The notes below the pieces were generated by a model that ran no database searches, was not told the DNA's origin, and saw only the letters and a list, made by a program, of their open reading frames with translations. The position numbers were made by a program, and so were the translations under genes. DNA of 64,000 bases from CBDDFQ01 sp965227035 (GTDB lineage Bacteria; Pseudomonadota; Gammaproteobacteria; Burkholderiales; Burkholderiaceae_C), in assembly GCA_965227035.1 (NCBI GenBank), contig OZ245724.1, positions 2,790,001-2,854,000 on the forward strand, written 5' to 3'. Positions 24,461-33,686 of this stretch are shown one piece after another (position 1 is the stretch's first letter; every line of letters starts with the position of its first letter).

Positions 24461-25765
24461 ATGACACTGGGCTCCAGTCTTCTCTTAATTCTTGTTTTGA
24501 TAGCAGCCAGCGGATACTTTTCGCTGGCCGAGATCACGCTTGCCGCGTCGCGCCGAATTCGCCTGAGGCAAATGGCCGACGACGGCGAAGTCCGCGCCGA
24601 AAAAGTCCTGGCTATCCAGGACGATCCGGGCAGCTTTTTCACGGTCGTTCAGATTGCCCTGAACGCGGTAGCGGTTCTGGGCGGAATCGTCGGCGAAGGC
24701 GCCCTGTCTCCGTTTTTCGCCGACATGCTCCGCCCGTTCCTGAGCGAAGGCGCTACTGAAACCACCGCGTTCGCCCTGTCGTTCATCCTGGTCATTTCTT
24801 TTTTCATCGTCTTTGCCGACCTGTTTCCTAAACGGCTGGGAATGAGCGATCCGGAGCGTCTGGCGATTCGAGTCGTCGGCCCGATGTTGCTGCTGATGAA
24901 GATCTTTCGGCCTGTCGTCTGGTTCTTCAACAAAGGCACCAACCTGCTTTTCACCGTGCTCGGGCTCAAGTCGGTTCGCGACGATCGCATTACCTCTGCC
25001 GACATTCTTGCCATGACCGAAGCAGGTGCGCGCGCTGGCATCCTGGCGGAGCGCGAGCAGCAGGTGATCGCTAACGTGTTCGAACTCGACACCCGCCCGG
25101 TCACCAGCGTCATGACCGGTCGCGACAGCATTTCGTTCTTCCTGCACGACGATCCCGATGCGATCGTCCGGGCGCGTATCGTCGCCGAGCCGTATTCGGC
25201 TTATCCGGTTTGCGACGGCGATATCGATCATGTTCTGGGCTATGTCGATGCCAAGGAGATGTTCCAGCGAGTGCTGAAACACGAGCCGCTCGATCTGACC
25301 GCAGAAGGCATGCTCAACAAGGCGCTGATCATTCCAGACAGGCTTTCGCTCACCGAAGTTCTCGAACATTTCCGCCAGGCACATGAAGACTTCGCAGTCA
25401 TCGTGAACGAATACAGCCTGGTCGTCGGCGTCATCACGCTCAACGACGTGATGAGCACGGTCATGGGCGATCTGGTCACACCGCCGTACGAGGATCAGAT
25501 CGTCAAGCGCGACGAGAACTCGTGGCTGGTCGATGGCGTGACGCCGATATCGGACGTGAAGCGCGCACTCGATATAGACACCTTCCCCCATGCCGACGAT
25601 TACGAAACCCTCGCGGGATTTTTGATGGTGATGCTGCGACGCGTTCCGAAGCGAACCGACACCGTTGCATGGGCGGGATTTCAGTTCGAGGTGATGGACG
25701 TGGACAGCTTCCGGATCGACCAGGTCATGGTCACGCGGATTGTGCCGCGCGGATCGCTGGCTTGA
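24461..25765 (+). CDS. CNNM/HlyC-CorC family membrane protein
   Basis: A 434-residue protein: CNNM membrane domain in the first 190 residues (four hydrophobic segments; SGYFSLAEITLAASRRIRLRQMADDG is typical), two CBS domains (VMTGRDSISFF... and LTEVLEHFRQAHEDFAVIVNEY), then the CorC/HlyC C-terminal domain (ENSWLVDGVTPISDVKRALDID). Family members are linked with divalent cation efflux or regulation and are often mis-named hemolysins. It stands alone after the grxD terminator. Confidence 0.94.
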   Translation: MTLGSSLLLILVLIAASGYFSLAEITLAASRRIRLRQMADDGEVRAEKVLAIQDDPGSFFTVVQIALNAVAVLGGIVGEGALSPFFADMLRPFLSEGATETTAFALSFILVISFFIVFADLFPKRLGMSDPERLAIRVVGPMLLLMKIFRPVVWFFNKGTNLLFTVLGLKSVRDDRITSADILAMTEAGARAGILAEREQQVIANVFELDTRPVTSVMTGRDSISFFLHDDPDAIVRARIVAEPYSAYPVCDGDIDHVLGYVDAKEMFQRVLKHEPLDLTAEGMLNKALIIPDRLSLTEVLEHFRQAHEDFAVIVNEYSLVVGVITLNDVMSTVMGDLVTPPYEDQIVKRDENSWLVDGVTPISDVKRALDIDTFPHADDYETLAGFLMVMLRRVPKRTDTVAWAGFQFEVMDVDSFRIDQVMVTRIVPRGSLA

Positions 25766-25788
25766 ATCTCGGCTGAATCCGATCCGAA

Positions 25789-25865
25789 TCCCGCAAGAGT
25801 CCCGCAAGAGTCCCGCAAGAGTCCCGCAAGAGTCCCGCAAGAGTCCCGCAAGAGTCCTGCAGGAT
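25789..25865. repeat. 11-bp tandem repeat array (six perfect units plus one diverged)
   Basis: Six exact copies of TCCCGCAAGAG occupy 25789-25854, followed by a diverged unit (TCCTGCAGGAT) to 25865. It fills the 111-bp gap between the convergent CNNM and lytic transglycosylase genes. Length variation by slippage is expected. Confidence 0.97.
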
Positions 25866-25876
25866 TCCGGCGGGCT

Positions 25877-26545
25877 TCAGGTTCCGGGTCGGGTGTCGGT
25901 CCATACCCAGCTTTTCTGGTTCGCAAAAACTGCGTTCGGATAGGGCGGTTTTCCGCGACTGCCGTTGTACCGACCCAATGCGAGAAAAAGGTCCCCGCGC
26001 TCCATGTCGACGTAGTGACGCAGGATGACGCAGCCGAATCTGAGGTTGGTCTGCATGTGAAACAGTTTCGACGGATCGCCGTCGCCGATGACGCGAGTCC
26101 AGAAGGGCATGACCTGCATGTATCCGCGCGCGCCGGCGCTCGACACTGCATATTTTCTGAATCCGCTTTCGACCTGGATCAGCCCCAGCACCAGCGCGAC
26201 ATCCAGGCCCGCACGGCGACTTTCATACCAGACTGTTTGCAAAAATTCCTTGCGCTCTATCCACTCTGTTTTACGTCGACGCAGTTTTTCGCTGGTGGCG
26301 CCAAGCCAGCGCAAATAGGACAGTCTCGCTTCGGTCGTCGGGAATTCGGGGATCGGAGGGGCTGCACCGGCCACGGCCGCGCCAAGGGCGGTCCTCACCG
26401 AATCCAGCAAGGGCTCCTCCAGTTGCGCTCCGGCGTGCGCTCGAAAGCTCAGCCCGAGGCCCAAACCCATCAATGCGGCACCGGTAGGCACCTTCAAAAG
26501 ACTCCGGCGCGTGATCTGTCCGGAGCGACTTTCGTCCAGGATCAT
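25877..26545 (-). CDS. Lytic transglycosylase, SLT domain, with Tat-type signal
   Basis: A 222-residue protein. The N-terminus ITRRSLLKVPTGAALMGLGLGLSFRAHA fits a twin-arginine signal (S/T-R-R-x-F/L-L-K) and not a typical Sec signal. The Slt-type catalytic region follows: GLIQVESGFRKYAVSSAGARGYMQVMPFW with the glutamate in QVESGF and the AxGxMQ element. It cleaves peptidoglycan glycan strands in the periplasm. The start overlaps the proS stop by ATGA. C-terminus YNGSRGKPPYPNAV is as in family members. Confidence 0.9.
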   Translation of the reverse strand: MILDESRSGQITRRSLLKVPTGAALMGLGLGLSFRAHAGAQLEEPLLDSVRTALGAAVAGAAPPIPEFPTTEARLSYLRWLGATSEKLRRRKTEWIERKEFLQTVWYESRRAGLDVALVLGLIQVESGFRKYAVSSAGARGYMQVMPFWTRVIGDGDPSKLFHMQTNLRFGCVILRHYVDMERGDLFLALGRYNGSRGKPPYPNAVFANQKSWVWTDTRPGT

Positions 26546-28287
26546 TTCGCGATCTTGCCCAGAAGAAACGATCCGATTTCAGCCGCCGGCACTTTGCTTG
26601 CCGCCGCGTCGCGGCGATGTTGGTATTCAAGCTGACCCTCTTTGAGGCCGCGATCGGAGATGACCACGCGATGTGGCACGCCGATCAATTCCCAGTCGGC
26701 GAACATCGCGCCGGGGCGCTCGCCGCGATCGTCGAGCAGAACGTCGACACCGGCGTCGAGCATGGTCTTGTGCAGCGCTTCGGCTGCAACTTTCACTTCT
26801 TCGCTGCGATCCATGCCGATCGGGCAGATCACCACGGTGAAGGGCGCAATCGCGTCCGGCCAGATGATGCCGCGCTCGTCATGATTCTGCTCGATGGCAG
26901 CAGCAGGCAAACGCGTCACACCGATTCCGTAGCAGCCCATTTCCATGAATTGCGGTTTACCGTTTTCGTCGAGGAACGTCGCGTTCATCGCGCGGCTGTA
27001 TTTGGTGCCCAGATAGAACACGTGACCGACTTCGATGCCGCGCTCGATCGACAGCACGCCTTTGCCATCCGGCGAGAGATCGCCTTCGACAACTTTGCGA
27101 ATGTCCGCAACGGATACCGGTTCCGGGAGATCGCGCCCCCAGTTCACGCCCGTGAAATGGAAGTCGACTTCGTTCGCGCCACAAATGAAATCGGCCATGA
27201 CTGCGACGTCCCGGTCGGCAATGACGCTGACGGGCTGCTTCAAGGAAAGCGGGCCAAGATAACCCGGCTTGCATCCGAAATGGTCTTCGATTTCGGGAAT
27301 GGTGGCGAAGCGGAAACCCTTTTCGAATCCGGGCAGCTTGCCGACTTTGACCTCGTTCATGTCGTGATCGCCACGAACCAGCAGCAGCCAGATTTTCGCG
27401 GGCAGTGCCTTGCCCGATTCGTCGACCGGATCGGTCGCGAGAACGAGCGATTTCACCGTGGTCGACAAGGGCACGCCAAGTAGCTCGGCGACGTCTGCGC
27501 AAGTGCTCTTGCCGGGAGTCGGCGTCTTCTCTAGCGTCTTTGCCGCCGCAGGACGCGGGGTTTGAGGAGGCAGCGCCTCGGCTTTTTCGATGTTGGCCGC
27601 GTAGTCGCTGGTCGGGCAATAAATGATCGCGTCTTCGCCGGTAGCGGCAATCACCTGGAATTCTTCGCTCAGATCGCCGCCGATGGCTCCGCTGTCGGCG
27701 GCCACTGCGCGATAGGTGAGTCCAAAGCGATCGAAAATCTTGCGGTACGCGTCGGCCATGACTTGATAGCTCAATTTAGCCGTCTCGGCGTTGCGGTCGA
27801 AGCTGTACGCGTCTTTCATGATGAATTCGCGTCCACGCATCAGGCCGAAACGGGGGCGACGCTCGTCGCGGAATTTCGTCTGGATTTGGTAAAAATTACG
27901 CGGCAATTGCTTGTAGCTACGCAGATCCTGCCGTGCGATGTCGGTAATGACCTCTTCGCTGGTGGGTTGCACCACGAAATCGCGGTCGTGACGATCTTTG
28001 ATTCGAAGCAGTTCCGGGCCCATCTTGTCGAATCGACCGGTCTCCTGCCAGAGTTCGGCGGGCTGTACGACCGGCATGGTCAACTCGACAGCTCCAGCAC
28101 GATTCATCTCTTCCCGGACGATCGCCTCCACTTTCCGGATCACCCGCAAGCCCATCGGCATGTAGCTGTAGATGCCTGCGCCGAGCTTCTTGATCATGCC
28201 GGCACGCATCATCAAACGATGGCTGACGACTTCCGCGTCTGCAGGCGCTTCCTTCAAGGTGGAAACGAAAAATTGAGATGCTTTCAT
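26542..28287 (-). CDS. proS: Prolyl-tRNA synthetase (bacterial type with editing insert)
   Basis: A 581-residue class II synthetase. MKASQFFVSTLKEAPADAEVVSHRLM is the expected start (ATG 28287). It has motif 2 (FRDERRPRFGLMRGREFIMKDAYSF), the YbaK-like editing insert (CADVAELLGVPLSTTVKSLVLATD) around residues 240-360, and motif 3 (GCYGIGVTRLPAAAIE). It charges tRNA-Pro; a tRNA-Pro(CGG) gene lies about 5 kb away. Confidence 0.97.
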   Translation of the reverse strand: MKASQFFVSTLKEAPADAEVVSHRLMMRAGMIKKLGAGIYSYMPMGLRVIRKVEAIVREEMNRAGAVELTMPVVQPAELWQETGRFDKMGPELLRIKDRHDRDFVVQPTSEEVITDIARQDLRSYKQLPRNFYQIQTKFRDERRPRFGLMRGREFIMKDAYSFDRNAETAKLSYQVMADAYRKIFDRFGLTYRAVAADSGAIGGDLSEEFQVIAATGEDAIIYCPTSDYAANIEKAEALPPQTPRPAAAKTLEKTPTPGKSTCADVAELLGVPLSTTVKSLVLATDPVDESGKALPAKIWLLLVRGDHDMNEVKVGKLPGFEKGFRFATIPEIEDHFGCKPGYLGPLSLKQPVSVIADRDVAVMADFICGANEVDFHFTGVNWGRDLPEPVSVADIRKVVEGDLSPDGKGVLSIERGIEVGHVFYLGTKYSRAMNATFLDENGKPQFMEMGCYGIGVTRLPAAAIEQNHDERGIIWPDAIAPFTVVICPIGMDRSEEVKVAAEALHKTMLDAGVDVLLDDRGERPGAMFADWELIGVPHRVVISDRGLKEGQLEYQHRRDAAASKVPAAEIGSFLLGKIAK

Positions 28288-28316
28288 GGGATAAAGAGGC
28301 CCGATCTGCCGAGTGC

Positions 28317-28344
28317 TTGATGCACGCGGGCTGCCGTGCATAAT
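28317..28344 (+). promoter_or_regulatory. Candidate sigma-70 promoter of nudH
   Basis: TTGATG (28317-28322), 16-bp spacer, CATAAT (28339-28344), thirty bases before the nudH ATG. Confidence 0.55.
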
Positions 28345-28374
28345 GAACTCAGTTTAAAAATTTGGGGTTTGATT

Positions 28375-29025
28375 ATGCTTGACCGTGAAGGCTTTCGGCC
28401 CAACGTCGGCATCATCCTGCTCAACCAGAAAAACCAGGTGTTTTGGGGCAAACGGATACGGACCCACTCCTGGCAATTCCCGCAAGGTGGAATAGATCGC
28501 GGTGAAAGTCCCGAGCACGCGATGTTCCGCGAATTGCAGGAAGAAGTGGGGTTGTTGCCAGCGCATGTTCGCATCGTTGCACGTACCCGCGACTGGTTGC
28601 GCTATGAGGTGCCGGACAGGTATATCCGCCGCGATGCGCGTGGCTTCTACAAGGGCCAAAAACAGATCTGGTATTTGCTCCAGCTAGTCGGTCACGACTG
28701 GGATCTGAACCTGCGCGCAACCGATCATCCCGAATTCGATGCATGGCGATGGAACGACTATTGGGTTCCACTCGATGCGGTCGTCGAGTTCAAACGGGGT
28801 GTGTACGAAATGGCGCTGACCGAACTGGCGAGATATGTCCCCAGGAACGATCAGCGCAACCGTTTTCTTCGCGGCGGCGTTCGCACCCGCGATCAGGAAA
28901 ACTCAGGCCCGGCTCCCTTGATGGACAACGGCCTTATGGAGTTACCCCCGGGTGCTTCTTTTCAACCAGATCCGCAGACCGGATCTTCTAGCGACCCCGA
29001 GGAAGGTTTTCATGCGGCTTCGTAA
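28375..29025 (+). CDS. rppH: RNA pyrophosphohydrolase
   Basis: A 216-residue Nudix enzyme (also nudH). It begins MLDREGFRPNVGIILLNQ, characteristic of RppH; the Nudix box is GGIDRGESPEHAMFRELQEEVGL. It removes pyrophosphate from 5'-triphosphate mRNA ends to start decay. The C-terminal 60 residues after the Nudix fold are low-complexity. Start at 28375 is chosen by homology, with GGGG upstream. It overlaps the next gene by 14 bp. Confidence 0.95.
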   Translation: MLDREGFRPNVGIILLNQKNQVFWGKRIRTHSWQFPQGGIDRGESPEHAMFRELQEEVGLLPAHVRIVARTRDWLRYEVPDRYIRRDARGFYKGQKQIWYLLQLVGHDWDLNLRATDHPEFDAWRWNDYWVPLDAVVEFKRGVYEMALTELARYVPRNDQRNRFLRGGVRTRDQENSGPAPLMDNGLMELPPGASFQPDPQTGSSSDPEEGFHAAS

Positions 29026-29548
29026 TTGGCTGGGTTCGTGGGTCGCTGTTGTTGCAGCAGTCACGACGCTCGGCATTGGCACCGGTGCACAAGCGGCCGG
29101 ATACCGGCTGGTCGATCCAGACCCGAACTGGAAGGAGTTGGACACCCCGCCTCCCCCAGCGTATTCACCCCAGAAAATGCTGAAGCTCGAACTGGCCAAA
29201 CGGTCGATGCTCGATTACGCGTTCGACCCGGCAAGCATCTCGATCGGCAAGGACGAAGTGATTCGTCTCGTGATAGTGGCGTACAGCTCGACGGGTGGCT
29301 ACAACGCGATCTATCAGGGAATCCGCTGCACTACTGGCGAATACAAGGTGTACGCGCGGCAGTTTTCGCCCAACGGCGAATGGTCGCCGGTCAAAGATCC
29401 AAGTTGGCAGAACATTTACGCGACTTCTGCCGCTTTGCCCGCGCTCGAGTTCGCCAGACAGGGCGGGTGCGACAACCTGGTTCCGCGTCGTACGGTCAAC
29501 GACATGATTCGCGAATTCAAACTGCCCGCAAACGTCAACGAGCGTTGA
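29012..29548 (+). CDS. CNP1-like family secreted protein
   Basis: About 178 residues. ATG 29012 has GAGGAAGG upstream and gives a signal peptide (WLGSWVAVVAAVTTLGIGTGAQAAG). The mature part, with LDYAFDPASISIGKDEVIRLVIVAYSSTGGYNAIYQGIRCTTGEYKVYAR, matches the uncharacterised CNP1-like betaproteobacterial family. Two cysteines may form a disulphide in the periplasm. Overlap with rppH indicates coupling. Function unknown. Confidence 0.85.
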   Translation: MRLRNWLGSWVAVVAAVTTLGIGTGAQAAGYRLVDPDPNWKELDTPPPPAYSPQKMLKLELAKRSMLDYAFDPASISIGKDEVIRLVIVAYSSTGGYNAIYQGIRCTTGEYKVYARQFSPNGEWSPVKDPSWQNIYATSAALPALEFARQGGCDNLVPRRTVNDMIREFKLPANVNER

Positions 29549-29573
29549 TCTTTTCCGGAGGAGCCGGAGACGC

Positions 29574-30710
29574 CTAGTTCGGGAGAACCAGGTTATCCCG
29601 GTGGACCATTTCCGATTCCGCCCGATAACCGAGCAAGGCCTGAAATTCCGACGAGGGTTTGCGACAGATCAAACGAGCCTCGGCGCTCGAGTAATTGGCC
29701 AGGCCCCTGGCTATCTCGACGCCTGAGGTATCGCGAATAGCGATAACCTCGCCGCGCGAAAAACTTCCCTCGACCGAGGTCATGCCAATCGGCAACAGGC
29801 TCTTGCCTTCATCCCGAAGTTTCGAAACCGCTCCGGCGTCGACCGTCACCGATCCCGACAGCTGAAGGTGATCTGCAATCCATTGCTTTCTGGCCTGTAG
29901 CTTTTGCGTAGGCGCGACCAGCAAGGTGCCGATGGCCTCACCCTTTGTGAGGCGCACAAGCACGTCGGGTTCACGGCCCCATGCAATGACTGTCGATGTG
30001 CCTGAACGCGCAGCACGCTTCGCAGCGAGGATCTTGGTGATCATCCCGCCCTTGCCGATGCTAGAGCCGGCGCCACCCGCCATTTCTTCGAGCTTCGCGT
30101 CGCCCGCTCTGGCCTCGTGGACGAATACCGCAGAGGCATCGCGGCGAGGATCGGCGGTGTACAAACCTTTTTGATCGGTGAGTACGACGAGCGCGTCGGC
30201 ATCGACCAGATTCGCGACAAGCGCGCCCAGCGTGTCGTTGTCGCCGAATTTGATTTCGTCGTTGACCACCGTGTCGTTCTCGTTGATGACCGGAACGACA
30301 CCCAGGCGCAGCAGGGTCAGCAAGGTCGAGCGCGCGTTGAGATAGCGCTCGCGATCGGCGAGATCGGCGTGGGTCAGCAAAACCTGTGCGCTGCCCAAGT
30401 CGTTCTCGCGAAACTTCGTCTCGTAAATTTGCGCCAGGCCCATCTGTCCCACTGCGGCAGCAGCCTGCAATTCATGGATTTCCTGAGGCCGAGTCAGCCA
30501 GCCAAGTCGCTTCATGCCTTCGGCGATCGCGCCGCTCGACACCATGACGACTTCGCGACCGTCTCGCACCAGGGCCGCCAGTTGACGACACCATTCGCCG
30601 ATTGCCGCCTCGTCCAGCCCCTTCCCTTCGTTGGTCACGAGGCTCGAGCCGACCTTCACGACAATACGACGGGCTTGTGCAAGCACTCCGGAGACAGCGA
30701 CGGCGCTCAT
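29574..30710 (-). CDS. proB: Glutamate 5-kinase
   Basis: About 378 residues. The kinase domain starts RRIVVKVGSSLVTNEGKGLD and includes VVMVSSGAIAEGMKRLGW and GGMITKILAAKRAARSGTSTVIAWG. A C-terminal PUA domain is present (TVDAGAVSKLRDEGKSLLPIG). It makes gamma-glutamyl phosphate, the first step of proline synthesis. Start at 30710 overlaps the obgE stop (ATGA). Longer upstream frames run into obgE. Confidence 0.97.
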   Translation of the reverse strand: MSAVAVSGVLAQARRIVVKVGSSLVTNEGKGLDEAAIGEWCRQLAALVRDGREVVMVSSGAIAEGMKRLGWLTRPQEIHELQAAAAVGQMGLAQIYETKFRENDLGSAQVLLTHADLADRERYLNARSTLLTLLRLGVVPVINENDTVVNDEIKFGDNDTLGALVANLVDADALVVLTDQKGLYTADPRRDASAVFVHEARAGDAKLEEMAGGAGSSIGKGGMITKILAAKRAARSGTSTVIAWGREPDVLVRLTKGEAIGTLLVAPTQKLQARKQWIADHLQLSGSVTVDAGAVSKLRDEGKSLLPIGMTSVEGSFSRGEVIAIRDTSGVEIARGLANYSSAEARLICRKPSSEFQALLGYRAESEMVHRDNLVLPN

Positions 30711-31795
30711 TCCCCGGACTCTTGATCGCCAGGCTCTTGCGGAGCAAAACGCGGATCGATTTCCGCAGGTGGCTGGGCTGCTTCCTGCTCTTTTTTGATG
30801 TGCTGGTAAATGGCTCGAATCAAAGGCTCGCAACCCTCGCGCGTCAGAGCAGAAATCTCGAACACCGGGCCTTTGTGCTTGTAGCGCTTGACGAAATCCT
30901 TGACCTTCGCGACACGCTCGTCATCGGGAACCATGTCCAGCTTGTTCAGAACCAGCCAGCGCGGTTTTTCGTAGAGCGTCTTGTCGTACTTCTTCAGTTC
31001 GCCCACGATGGCTTTGGCCTGCGCGACCGGATCGATCGCATCGTCGAATGGCGCAAAGTCGATGACGTGAAGCAGCAGGCGGGTACGCGACAGGTGGCGC
31101 AGGAACAAGTGTCCCAAGCCAGCACCCTCCGAGGCCCCTTCGATCAGGCCAGGCAAATCGGCCACGACGAAGCTTTGCTCGGGACCGACGCGAACCACAC
31201 CCAGATTGGGGTGAAGGGTCGTGAACGGATAGTCGGCGATCCGCGGGCGGGCGTTGGAAATTGCGCTGATCAGGGTCGATTTGCCTGCGTTTGGCATTCC
31301 CAGCAAACCTACATCTGCCAAAACCTTCAGTTCGAGCTTGAGCTGCTTGGACTCACCAGGCCAGCCGGGAGTCTTTTGTCGGGGGGCGCGGTTGATCGCA
31401 CTTTTGAATCGCATGTTGCCGAAACCGCCATCGCCGCCCTTTGCCAGCGTGATGACTTCGCCTGGAACTAGCAGTTCGTACAAAACGTCGCCGGTTTCCG
31501 CGTCGGAAATGATGGTGCCGACCGGCATTTTGAGAGTGACGTCGTCACCAGCCGCACCGAACATGTCGGAACCCATGCCATGCTGGCCCCGGGTGGCATT
31601 GTGTTTGCGGGAGTACCGGAAATCGACAAGGGTGTTGAGGTTCACGTCGGCGACCACGTAGACGTGACCGCCACGGCCGCCATCTCCGCCATTGGGACCG
31701 CCGAATTCCTTGTACTTCTCATGACGGAACGAAACGCAACCGTTCCCTCCGTCGCCTGCGGCAACGTCGATATACGCTTCGTCGACAAATTTCAT
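30707..31795 (-). CDS. obgE: Obg family GTPase
   Basis: A 362-residue protein: glycine-rich OBG fold (residues 1-158, e.g. GDGGNGCVSFRHEKYKEFGGPNGGDGGRGG), then the G domain (G1 GMPNAGKST, G3 DLPGLIEGASEG, G4 LNKLDM). It acts in ribosome assembly and stress response. It lies after rplU-rpmA as usual, behind a terminator at 31846, so obgE-proB may have a separate or read-through promoter. Confidence 0.97.
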   Translation of the reverse strand: MKFVDEAYIDVAAGDGGNGCVSFRHEKYKEFGGPNGGDGGRGGHVYVVADVNLNTLVDFRYSRKHNATRGQHGMGSDMFGAAGDDVTLKMPVGTIISDAETGDVLYELLVPGEVITLAKGGDGGFGNMRFKSAINRAPRQKTPGWPGESKQLKLELKVLADVGLLGMPNAGKSTLISAISNARPRIADYPFTTLHPNLGVVRVGPEQSFVVADLPGLIEGASEGAGLGHLFLRHLSRTRLLLHVIDFAPFDDAIDPVAQAKAIVGELKKYDKTLYEKPRWLVLNKLDMVPDDERVAKVKDFVKRYKHKGPVFEISALTREGCEPLIRAIYQHIKKEQEAAQPPAEIDPRFAPQEPGDQESGE

Positions 31796-31845
31796 AACGG
31801 TGGTCTTCTACAAAGTCAGCTGGAGCCGGCTCAGATTTTACAAAT

Positions 31846-31871
31846 GAAAAAGCCCCGACTCGTCGGGGCTT
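31846..31871 (-). terminator. Intrinsic terminator after rpmA
   Basis: AGCCCCGA-CTCG-TCGGGGCT at 31851-31870 with a T-run on the minus strand (AAAA on plus at 31847-31850). It separates rplU-rpmA from obgE. Confidence 0.88.
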
Positions 31872-31893
31872 CGTGTGAGTCCGAAGTGATCGG

Positions 31894-32151
31894 TCAGACG
31901 GGGGTGATAAACACCGTCTGCTTGTTCATGGAACCCTTGACTGCGAAGGAGACGGTACCGTCGACCAGCGCAAACAAAGTGTGATCCTTGCCTTGACCCA
32001 CATTGGTGCCAGCATGGAACTTGGTTCCGCGCTGGCGAATGATGATGGAACCTGCAGTGATGGTTTCACCACCGAACGCCTTGACGCCGAGCATTTTGGG
32101 CTTGGAATCGCGTCCGTTTCGCGTAGAGCCGCCGCCTTTTTTCTGTGCCAT
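31894..32151 (-). CDS. rpmA: Ribosomal protein L27
   Basis: An 85-residue L27: MAQKKGGGSTRNGRDSKPKMLGVK, then QRGTKFHAGTNVGQGKDHTLFAL. It contacts the peptidyl-transferase centre of the 50S subunit. It follows rplU by 20 bp. Confidence 0.98.
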   Translation of the reverse strand: MAQKKGGGSTRNGRDSKPKMLGVKAFGGETITAGSIIIRQRGTKFHAGTNVGQGKDHTLFALVDGTVSFAVKGSMNKQTVFITPV

Positions 32152-32171
32152 GACCTGTGCTCCTTAGCCGA

Positions 32172-32483
32172 TTAGCCTGCGATGGCGCCGATTTGCAGTT
32201 CTGTGTACTGCTGGCGGTGGCCTTGGCGCTTCATGTAATGTTTACGACGACGCATCTTGAAGATGCGAACCTTGTCGCCTTTGCCGTGCGAAACGACAGT
32301 GGCTGTGACAGTGGCACCGGACACCAGGGGTGTGCCGACCTTGAGTTCGCTGCCGATTCCGACTGCAAGCACCTGATCGATCACAATTTCCTGGCCTACG
32401 TCCGCAGCAATCTGTTCTACTTTAATTTTTTCGCCAGTAGCAACACGAAATTGTTTGCCACCGGTTTTTATGACCGCGTACAT
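32172..32483 (-). CDS. rplU: Ribosomal protein L21
   Basis: A 103-residue L21 (MYAVIKTGGKQFRVATGEKIKVEQI; C-terminal KMRRRKHYMKRQGHRQQYTELQI). A 50S component. It has an AAAGAGGT ribosome binding site and a good promoter at 32532-32559. Confidence 0.98.
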   Translation of the reverse strand: MYAVIKTGGKQFRVATGEKIKVEQIAADVGQEIVIDQVLAVGIGSELKVGTPLVSGATVTATVVSHGKGDKVRIFKMRRRKHYMKRQGHRQQYTELQIGAIAG

Positions 32484-32531
32484 GTTGACCTCTTTATTGA
32501 GTTCCGTGGACGGATTTCCACAGAGCCGAAG

Positions 32532-32559
32532 ATTATAGCATTGGGTTTCGCGCGCTCAA
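32532..32559 (-). promoter_or_regulatory. Promoter of rplU-rpmA
   Basis: On the minus strand TTGAGC (32559-32554), 16-bp spacer, TATAAT (32537-32532), with TG at the extended -10 position. It lies about 50 bp upstream of the rplU ATG. Confidence 0.75.
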
Positions 32560-32660
32560 GTACTACCCTGCGCACCATCTGCAGACGTCTGCCGATTTCT
32601 ATAATCCGAGCAATAAAACCGGTCCTGGGGCCGCTCAACTCTTCTTCCAACGTCCTTCCC

Positions 32661-33644
32661 TTGTCCAACAACACAAACAGTACATCTGCCGCTCTGGCGC
32701 TCATCGCGCAGGACATGGCGGAAGTCGACAGAACAATCGCCCTACGCCTGGATTCCGCCGTGCCGCTGGTCGGGCACGTGTCGCGATACATCATCGGTGC
32801 GGGAGGCAAGCGTCTGCGCCCTGCGCTCCTGCTACTCATGTGCGGAGCGCTCGAATTCAAGGGCGATGCGCGATTCGTACTGGCGGCGGTGGTCGAATTC
32901 ATTCACACAGCCACGCTGCTGCACGACGATGTCGTGGACGAATCGACCCTGCGCCGCGGGCGGCCAACGGCCAATGAAGAGTTCGGCAATCCTGCCAGCG
33001 TACTGGTGGGCGATTTTCTATATTCCCGCGCGTTCCAGATGATGGTGGACGTCGGTCAGCCCAGAGTCATGCAGATTCTCTCGGATGCGACCAATGTGAT
33101 CGCAGAGGGCGAAGTCCAGCAGCTCATGAACATGCACGACGCGTCGCTCGACGAGGCCGGATACCTTTACGTCATTCAGTCGAAAACCGCGAAGCTTTTC
33201 GAAGCTTGCGCACAACTCGGCGCTGTGCTGGCCGGATCCCCGGCCGAGGTCGAGAATGCTTGCGCTCTTTACGGCCAGTCGCTGGGCACTGCGTTTCAGG
33301 TCATCGACGACGTCCTCGACTACGAAGGCGACGCCAGTGAAATGGGCAAGAACCTCGGTGACGATCTGCGCGAAGGAAAGACGACCTTGCCACTGATCAT
33401 CGCGATGCAGCGCGCTTCGGAAAGCGAGAAAGAACTCATCAAAAGCGCAATCGAAAACGGCGATGAAAGCAAACTCGCCGAGATCGTGAAAGTCGTGCGT
33501 GCAACCGGCGCGCTGGACGCCACGCGTGATGCGGCGGCAGTCCAGGCCAAGCGCGCGATCGATGCAATTTCGGTACTTCCGGACAATTCGTACACAAAGG
33601 GTTTGATACAATTGGCGGCTCAATTGCTTGAGCGTCGAATGTAA
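32661..33644 (+). CDS. ispB: Octaprenyl diphosphate synthase
   Basis: About 327 residues. Two aspartate-rich motifs: LLHDDVVDESTLRRGRPTAN and QVIDDVLDYEGD. It elongates isoprenoid chains for ubiquinone, linking to the ubi genes nearby. A TTG at 32661 is chosen by family length; an ATG at 32715 would cut into the first helix. The long upstream extension of this frame to 32157 covers rplU antisense and is rejected. Confidence 0.93.
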   Translation: MSNNTNSTSAALALIAQDMAEVDRTIALRLDSAVPLVGHVSRYIIGAGGKRLRPALLLLMCGALEFKGDARFVLAAVVEFIHTATLLHDDVVDESTLRRGRPTANEEFGNPASVLVGDFLYSRAFQMMVDVGQPRVMQILSDATNVIAEGEVQQLMNMHDASLDEAGYLYVIQSKTAKLFEACAQLGAVLAGSPAEVENACALYGQSLGTAFQVIDDVLDYEGDASEMGKNLGDDLREGKTTLPLIIAMQRASESEKELIKSAIENGDESKLAEIVKVVRATGALDATRDAAAVQAKRAIDAISVLPDNSYTKGLIQLAAQLLERRM

Positions 33645-33686
33645 GCGCGACGCTCGCTTCGAAAGAGCAAACAAGAGAGCAAATTG

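Noticed and set aside
25789..25865. CRISPR-like array
   Set aside because: Units are 11 bp and directly abutting, with no spacers.
32157..32660. Extended N-terminus of ispB
   Set aside because: It runs antisense through rplU and its promoter; family length fits a start near 32661.
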